A DNA stretch of 38,449 nucleotides from Aporhodopirellula sallentina SM41 (lineage in GTDB: Bacteria; Planctomycetota; Planctomycetia; Pirellulales; Pirellulaceae). Made by a program: the position numbers and the translations under genes. How positions within the stretch are numbered: position 1 is the first letter of the stretch; every line of letters starts with the position of its first letter. The stretch spans positions 1 through 38,449 of the forward strand of contig NZ_ANOH01000350.1 in assembly GCF_000346505.1 (NCBI RefSeq). The letters run 5' to 3'. The notes under the pieces are model-generated. The model made no database searches, was not told where the DNA came from, and saw nothing but the letters and a program-made list of their open reading frames with translations. Shown piece by piece: positions 34,783-38,449 of this stretch.

Positions 34783-35105
34783 CAGGTCTCCTCCAGGAGA
34801 CGGGGGTACGAGTTCGGGGCAGTCGCGCAGGGCCACCAATTCGGTAGCAGGCAACTGGTTACAGTCAATAGTACAGTTGGTTATACGTTGGGCAAGGTAG
34901 CCCGGGGGGTAATTACGTAAATCTCGTAGATTCTTTGGTTTCTCAAAGCGTCTGATAGTTACTAATGAGGTTTTGAGGGTTCGAGCGGACATACAAAAAT
35001 GATCTGGTGATCGGATCGTGCGGATTGTTAGGTTTGAAGTGTCCATCGAGACGATTTGCGTCCAACGCCTCGTGCCCCATAGCTCGTGACCCATAGACCG
35101 ATACG
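34783..35105. other. Divergent intergenic region, 323 bases
   Basis: It separates the DUF1573 gene and the heptosyltransferase gene and should hold both promoters. Apart from the Shine-Dalgarno hairpin at 34786-34801 I see no repeat or gene in it. Confidence 0.45.
34786..34801 (-). promoter_or_regulatory. Shine-Dalgarno of DUF1573 gene inside an inverted repeat
   Basis: Arms GTCTCC (34786-34791) and GGAGAC (34796-34801) can pair around four bases. On the minus strand the ribosome site GGAGGAGA is part of this structure, a few bases upstream of the ATG at 34782. Pairing would hide the site, so translation may depend on opening the hairpin. Confidence 0.55.
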
Positions 35106-36146
35106 ATGCCCGATACTGAGCCCCGATTGGATTCTCCGCGCATCCTGATTTCTCGGATGAGCGCGATCGGCGACGCGATATTGACTTTGCCGGTCGCCTG
35201 TTGTCTGCGGGACCATTTTCCCGATGCGTATATCGGTTGGGTGATCGAGAAGAAGTCCGCGCCGATGGTCCGTGGCCACCAAGACATCGACAGCGTGATC
35301 GAACTCGAACGCGGCTGGTTCACTTCCCCCAAAGCGATTCGCCAAGCCCGAGCGACGCTGCGCGAGCATCGGTTCGATATCTCGATCGATTGCCAAGGCA
35401 ACACCAAGTCAGCTCTGGCGGGAAAACTCGCCGGTGCGAAACAGCGAATCGGGTTCGCCGGCAAGCATGCGATGGAACTGAGTCGGTTCTTCAACAACGA
35501 AAAAGTCACGCCGGTTTTCCATCACGTCACCGACCGATCGCTCGAATTGCTGACTCCGTTGGGAATTCACCATCCGAACGTCCGCTGGAACCTGCCGCTC
35601 GATTCGGAAGAACGACGTTGGGCGATGAGCTATCGTCACTCGATTCGCTCCTCGCGGGTCGCGATTTTGAACCCCGGCGGGACCTGGCCGTCGAAGCTGT
35701 GGGAGGCGGATCGGTTTGCCTCGACCGCTCGCTACCTCGCCGATCGTTATGGTTATCACAGCGTGGTCGTGTGGGGATCGTTCGAAGAACGTTTGATGGC
35801 CGAAGAAATCGTGGAATTGTCCAACGAAACGGCGACGCTCGCCCCTGACACCAGTTTGACGTCGTTGGCGGCGCTGATTGAAACAGGGGACCTGTTTATT
35901 AGCGGCGATACCGGACCGCTTCACATGGCCGTCGCCTTGGGAACGCGAACGATTGGGCTGTACGGCGCGACGCGACCTGGCGACAGCGGCCCGTACAACC
36001 AAGTGGCACTTCAATTGCAGTACGAATCAGGCAGCCGTCGTCACCGACGAAATGCCGACAACCGAGCCATGCGTGCAATCGGAGTCGAACACGTGTGTGC
36101 CGTCATCGATGAAATGCACACGGATTCGATCGCACGAGCGGCCTAG
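35106..36146 (+). CDS. Glycosyltransferase family 9 (LPS heptosyltransferase-like)
   Basis: A 346-residue GT9 enzyme of the ADP-heptose:LPS heptosyltransferase group, of normal length. N-terminal Rossmann half: ILISRMSAIGDAILTLPVACCLRDHFP (the family's R-x-S-xxGD loop), then DISIDCQGNTKSALAGKLAGAKQRIGF. C-terminal half: VAILNPGGTWPSKLWEADRFA and LFISGDTGPLHMAVALGTRTIGLYGATRPGDSGPY, the nucleotide-sugar-binding motifs. It should add a heptose or similar sugar to lipid A core in the cytoplasm-facing membrane leaflet. The ATG at 35106 fits homology. Its stop codon TAG lies inside the left terminal repeat of element A (36144 onward), so the last codons may have been changed by insertion of that element. 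Confidence 0.9.
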   Translation: MPDTEPRLDSPRILISRMSAIGDAILTLPVACCLRDHFPDAYIGWVIEKKSAPMVRGHQDIDSVIELERGWFTSPKAIRQARATLREHRFDISIDCQGNTKSALAGKLAGAKQRIGFAGKHAMELSRFFNNEKVTPVFHHVTDRSLELLTPLGIHHPNVRWNLPLDSEERRWAMSYRHSIRSSRVAILNPGGTWPSKLWEADRFASTARYLADRYGYHSVVVWGSFEERLMAEEIVELSNETATLAPDTSLTSLAALIETGDLFISGDTGPLHMAVALGTRTIGLYGATRPGDSGPYNQVALQLQYESGSRRHRRNADNRAMRAIGVEHVCAVIDEMHTDSIARAA

Positions 36147-36272
36147 TGGTGCGTCAATGGCAGGTTTTTGGGTAGCGAAGCTCGCCAAGAGTTTCGGAGG
36201 ACTCGTGGATCACCGGAAGTCTTGGCGACTTTCGCCACGGCCTGGAACCCTCATTCAGGATCGTGACGCACA
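36147..36272 (+). repeat. MITE-like element A, copy 2 (uninterrupted)
   Basis: Terminal inverted repeats TGGTGCGTCA (36147-36156) and TGACGCACA (36264-36272). Including the preceding CTAG, the left end matches CTAGTGGTGCGTCA of the copy at 37208. Two 23-base arms (36175-36197 and 36213-36235) are imperfect inverted repeats that can form a hairpin. This is the cleanest full-length copy without element B. Confidence 0.8.
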
Positions 36273-36364
36273 ACTCGTTAAATCTTCGAACCGGATCGCT
36301 GAGCAAATCAGCAGCACGTCTGGGGAATCGTTAGGATGTCGGCGGTTACGCATTTTCGCATCCT

Positions 36365-37006
36365 TTGTGTTCTGAACCGGTTGCCGTTCTGTTGAAACGA
36401 TCACGTACCCCATCGACTCATCGGTCGCCACGAAACAAATCTGCCGGCCCAGCGAATGTCTCCACAAAGGGCCCGGTTTCCACAAAAGGCTCTGTTTCCT
36501 TAAAAGACAACGTTTCCACAAAAGGCAATATTCCCGGTCTGGAACACGTCCCCGGTCAGATGCGATGGGTCGATCGCACGACGAATTTGTTGGATGCGAA
36601 ATTTCGCGTGCCGGGAACGCGAATCCGTTTCGGATTGGATTTCCTGCTCGGCCTCGTCCCGGGAGCGGGTGACGCGGTCAGCCTGGCGATGTCCGGCGTT
36701 CTGATTGCAACGATGGCAAAGCACGGCGCGAGCCCACTGCTGGTTGTGCGAATGCTAGCCAATGTCGTGATCGACGCGATCGTCGGCAGCGTCCCGTTGG
36801 CGGGCAACGTCTTCGACCTCTTCTTTCGAGCCAACAGCCGCAACCTGCGATTGATGCGAGAGCATTACCAGGAAGGAAAACACCGCGGAAGAGTCTGGCC
36901 GTTGTTGCTGGCCATCGTTGTCGTTCTCGTCGCGGTGCTCGCGGGCATCTTCGTGTTGATCGCGATGTTGGTCGACGCGGTTCTGGGATGGGCGGGCGCG
37001 GCCTAG
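36365..37006 (+). CDS. DUF4112 family membrane protein
   Basis: The homologous core (about residues 66-175) starts MRWVDRTTNLLDAKFRVPGTRIRFGLDFLLGLVPGAGDAVSLA and continues VRMLANVVIDAIVGSVPLAGNVFDLFFRANSRNLRLMREHY, which is DUF4112. A C-terminal TM follows (LLLAIVVVLVAVLAGIFVLIAML). The full open frame of 213 residues begins with TTG at 36365 and has no ATG or GTG start before the core. Its N-terminal segment includes four 6-residue repeats (VSTKGx) encoded by 18-bp tandem repeats. The true start could be that TTG, the TTG near 36386, or the ATG at 36560, which would give a 148-residue protein close to the core. Function unknown. Confidence 0.75.
   Translation: MCSEPVAVLLKRSRTPSTHRSPRNKSAGPANVSTKGPVSTKGSVSLKDNVSTKGNIPGLEHVPGQMRWVDRTTNLLDAKFRVPGTRIRFGLDFLLGLVPGAGDAVSLAMSGVLIATMAKHGASPLLVVRMLANVVIDAIVGSVPLAGNVFDLFFRANSRNLRLMREHYQEGKHRGRVWPLLLAIVVVLVAVLAGIFVLIAMLVDAVLGWAGAA
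36458..36529 (+). repeat. Four 18-bp tandem repeats in the 5' part of the DUF4112 frame
   Basis: Units are GTCTCCACAAAGGGCCCG, GTTTCCACAAAAGGCTCT, GTTTCCTTAAAAGACAAC and GTTTCCACAAAAGGCAAT. They encode VSTKGP, VSTKGS, VSLKDN and VSTKGN in frame. Confidence 0.85.
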
Positions 37007-37207
37007 GTCGGTCACCCCGGCAACACGAATGGGAGTGAAACCGGGAGGCGTCGGTTTTGGGACACTTGGGGAATGTGCCTGCGTGGTCTCGCGGCTCGGA
37101 ATCGTTGATCGAAAACCAACCAACCGAACAGAAACGCAAAACGCGGTCGAGTTCAGATGAACTCCACCGCGCGGCGTGATTCGTTGAGTGAGCGTCTCGG
37201 GGTTTCT

Positions 37208-37465
37208 CTAGTGGTGCGTCAATGCCTCGTTTTCGGTTAGCGAAACTCGCCAACGGTTTGTCGATTTATTCAAGAGTCAACCTGTTTTCGTTTAACCGGT
37301 AGCCGTAGGCGACGTGCAGTCGCAAGCAGGTCGCCTTTGACTGACCGTTAAACGAATAAATCAACAGCCCGCCGAGAGTTTCGGGAGGGCTGGTGAATCA
37401 CCGAAAGTCTTGGCGACTTTCGCGACGCGCTTGAACCCTCATTCTTGATCGTGACAGGCCACTAG
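37208..37465 (+). repeat. MITE-like element A, copy 4 with nested element B
   Basis: The best-preserved outer ends: CTAGTGGTGCGTCA at 37208-37221 and TGACAGGCCACTAG at 37452-37465. The left stem arm is GCGAAACTCGCCAACGGTTT, and the right half is GAATCACCGAAAGTCTTGGC…CTTGAACCCTCATTCTTGATC. Element B sits between them at the same place as in the copy at 30491. Confidence 0.8.
37260..37371 (+). repeat. Palindromic element B, copy 3, nested in element A
   Basis: It begins GTCGATTTATTC and ends GAATAAATCAACAGCCCG. Internally it has CGTTTAACCGGTAGCC and GTTAAACG, and an inner GTAG followed by GGCGAC…GTCGCC. Inverted relative to the free-standing copy at 5046-5163. Confidence 0.8.
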
Positions 37466-37493
37466 TCGTTTTGTTCTGCTTTCTCTTCGGGAA

Positions 37494-37545
37494 GTGGATC
37501 TTGCTGGAGACCCTCACGCAGCAGGGTCTCTCACAAGACCGCTGC
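37494..37545 (+). repeat. Hairpin repeat C, copy 2
   Basis: Matches 6885-6934 in layout. The loop is CACGCAGC and the inner stem AGACCCT/AGGGTCT has changed on both arms relative to copy 1 (AGATCCT/AGGATCT). The outer stem is less perfect. It lies 28 bases from element A, just as copy 1 lies 30 bases from element A at 6965, and 33 bases past the Tyr-rich gene's 3' end. Confidence 0.7.
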
Positions 37546-37577
37546 CGCTTACCCGGAAAACCTGCTGCGTCGGACAA

Positions 37578-38045
37578 CTACGGGGTGTCGACGGCCGCGT
37601 TGACTTTCGGCAGGTCTTTCAGTTCAGGTTTGGCCATCGCGACGCCGTCGGTTGATTCGGGGATCGGTGGCATTTCGGACGGTTTCGGGAAAGCGGACTC
37701 AGGAATCGCTTCCAAATCGCCCTTTTGGTCTGCCGGTTTCAGCATCGAGTAGCCGGCTTCCTGCAGATCGTAGCGGCCCCAGTAAACGCGGCGGACCGGG
37801 TTGTAGTAGTAAACGTAGCGAGGTCGCGATGGGTAGTGGATGCAGTAGTGGTGGTGGTACGTCGGAACGGAGACGACCGGGCGATAGCGATAGGTCGTGT
37901 AGTAATACGTCCGGGTCGGGTGATAGTTCCACGACGAATACGTTTGGCGGTAACCACCTGCTTCGGCGGTCGTGGCACTGTTGAAGGCGAAGATCGACGC
38001 GGCGATCAGGCAGAATTGGCAGATGCGTTTGGCGAAGCGTGACAT
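37578..38045 (-). CDS. Secreted Tyr/His-rich hypothetical protein
   Basis: A 155-residue protein with a clear signal peptide (about 1-29, FCLIAASIFAFNSATTAEA). The next ~65 residues are extraordinarily rich in Tyr, Arg, His and Pro (RTYYYTTYRYRPVVSVPTYHHHYC, RPRYVYYYNPVRRVYW). The C-terminal third is acidic and Pro-rich (ESAFPKPSEMPPIPES). I recognise no family. The composition suggests a cell-surface or cell-wall component that could be oxidatively cross-linked, or a metal-binding protein, but this is inference. The ATG at 38045 is the first in frame. It is transcribed leftward towards hairpin C copy 2, which might help end the transcript although no T-run follows. Confidence 0.7.
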   Translation of the reverse strand: MSRFAKRICQFCLIAASIFAFNSATTAEAGGYRQTYSSWNYHPTRTYYYTTYRYRPVVSVPTYHHHYCIHYPSRPRYVYYYNPVRRVYWGRYDLQEAGYSMLKPADQKGDLEAIPESAFPKPSEMPPIPESTDGVAMAKPELKDLPKVNAAVDTP

Positions 38046-38449
38046 GAGCAGAGCTCTCCAAGGAAAAGGGGCGATGCCGGTGATGGCAGGTTTGATTCAT
38101 ACTTTGCGGCGATGACTTGCCGCCCACATTTTATCTATGCGGATTGGCGGGGGGCACCGGACACCACACCAAAATTAATTTGGGGTTTTCTGGTTTTCGA
38201 TGCGGTTTTCACGCGGCGGCTGGATTTTGCAGAAAGAGGATCTGGCCCGAGCGTCCACCGGTTTCGCGAGAGCATTTAGAAATCCGGCGTGTCCGATCCC
38301 TGCAGCTGGAATCGCCAGCATTCAGGCCCCCGAAGTCTGCCAACGATGGCCGCGTCGTTTTGAGAAACGTTCCAGCCCGGGATTCTGCGTTTCGCAGGCA
38401 AACAAGGGCTGCGGGGGGAGGAAGCGAAGCCGGGAGGGGGCGAGTCGAA
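38046..38449. other. Right-edge intergenic region, 404 bases
   Basis: Upstream region of the Tyr-rich gene. No gene or repeat family member is recognised. The small inverted repeat TGCG…CGCA near 38385 is too short to interpret. Confidence 0.35.

Larger units (their letters stand above)
37007..37577. other. Intergenic repeat-bearing region, 571 bases
   Basis: No gene. It holds element A with nested B (37208-37465) and hairpin C copy 2 (37494-37545), annotated separately. The first 200 bases past the DUF4112 stop show nothing I recognise. Confidence 0.6.

Overview
The window looks like a chromosome segment of a planctomycete, most likely a Pirellulaceae (Rhodopirellula-like) bacterium. This rests on protein families rather than any marker gene. 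There are three DUF1559 type-IV-pilin-like proteins, DUF1573, DUF4416, DUF4112 and DUF2961/GH172 proteins, and a secreted Tyr-rich protein. Genes are loosely packed with long intergenic gaps, Shine-Dalgarno sites are mostly weak, and the DNA is moderately GC-rich. No rRNA, tRNA, CRISPR array, phage gene or transposase gene was found.

Layout. 1-6.8 kb: the end of a Gly/Met-rich gene, a P-II-like protein, two neighbouring DUF1559 paralogues, a 1.3-kb gap holding a palindromic element, and surE. 7.1-10.1 kb: a GH10-like barrel protein without recognisable catalytic glutamates, then purC. 10.2-14.6 kb: a three-gene ABC exporter (ATPase, 8-TM FtsX-type permease, HlyD-like adaptor), reading leftward. 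15.2-18.8 kb: a very large secreted beta-helix protein with C-terminal sugar-binding modules. 19.2-22.2 kb: rlmN, a small lipoprotein and a third DUF1559 gene. 22.6-27.9 kb: a leftward cluster of four tightly packed genes, in transcription order a coiled-coil HlyD-like adaptor, a terpenoid-cyclase-like toroid protein, a histidine kinase with a large discoidin-like sensor region, and a NarL-type regulator. 28.3-30.4 kb: a divergent GH172/DUF2961 secreted hydrolase. 31-38 kb: DUF4416, an AspT/YidE-type transporter, DUF1573, a GT9 heptosyltransferase, DUF4112 and the Tyr-rich protein.

How the genes work together. The beta-helix protein, the GH172 enzyme and the GH10-like protein suggest breakdown or binding of complex polysaccharide. 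The discoidin-type sensor kinase may respond to similar ligands, but that is inference. PurC, SurE, RlmN, P-II and the heptosyltransferase are housekeeping genes scattered between.

The most striking non-coding content is a swarm of short structured repeats. Many have the form GTAG (or GGAG) immediately 5' of a hairpin, which is the hallmark of bacterial REP elements. Some are paired in opposite orientation with identical 17-nt spacing, like BIMEs. There is also a MITE-like element with CTAGTGGTGCGTCA terminal inverted repeats (four copies), in two of which a second palindromic element is inserted at the same site. One copy provides the stop codon of the heptosyltransferase gene.
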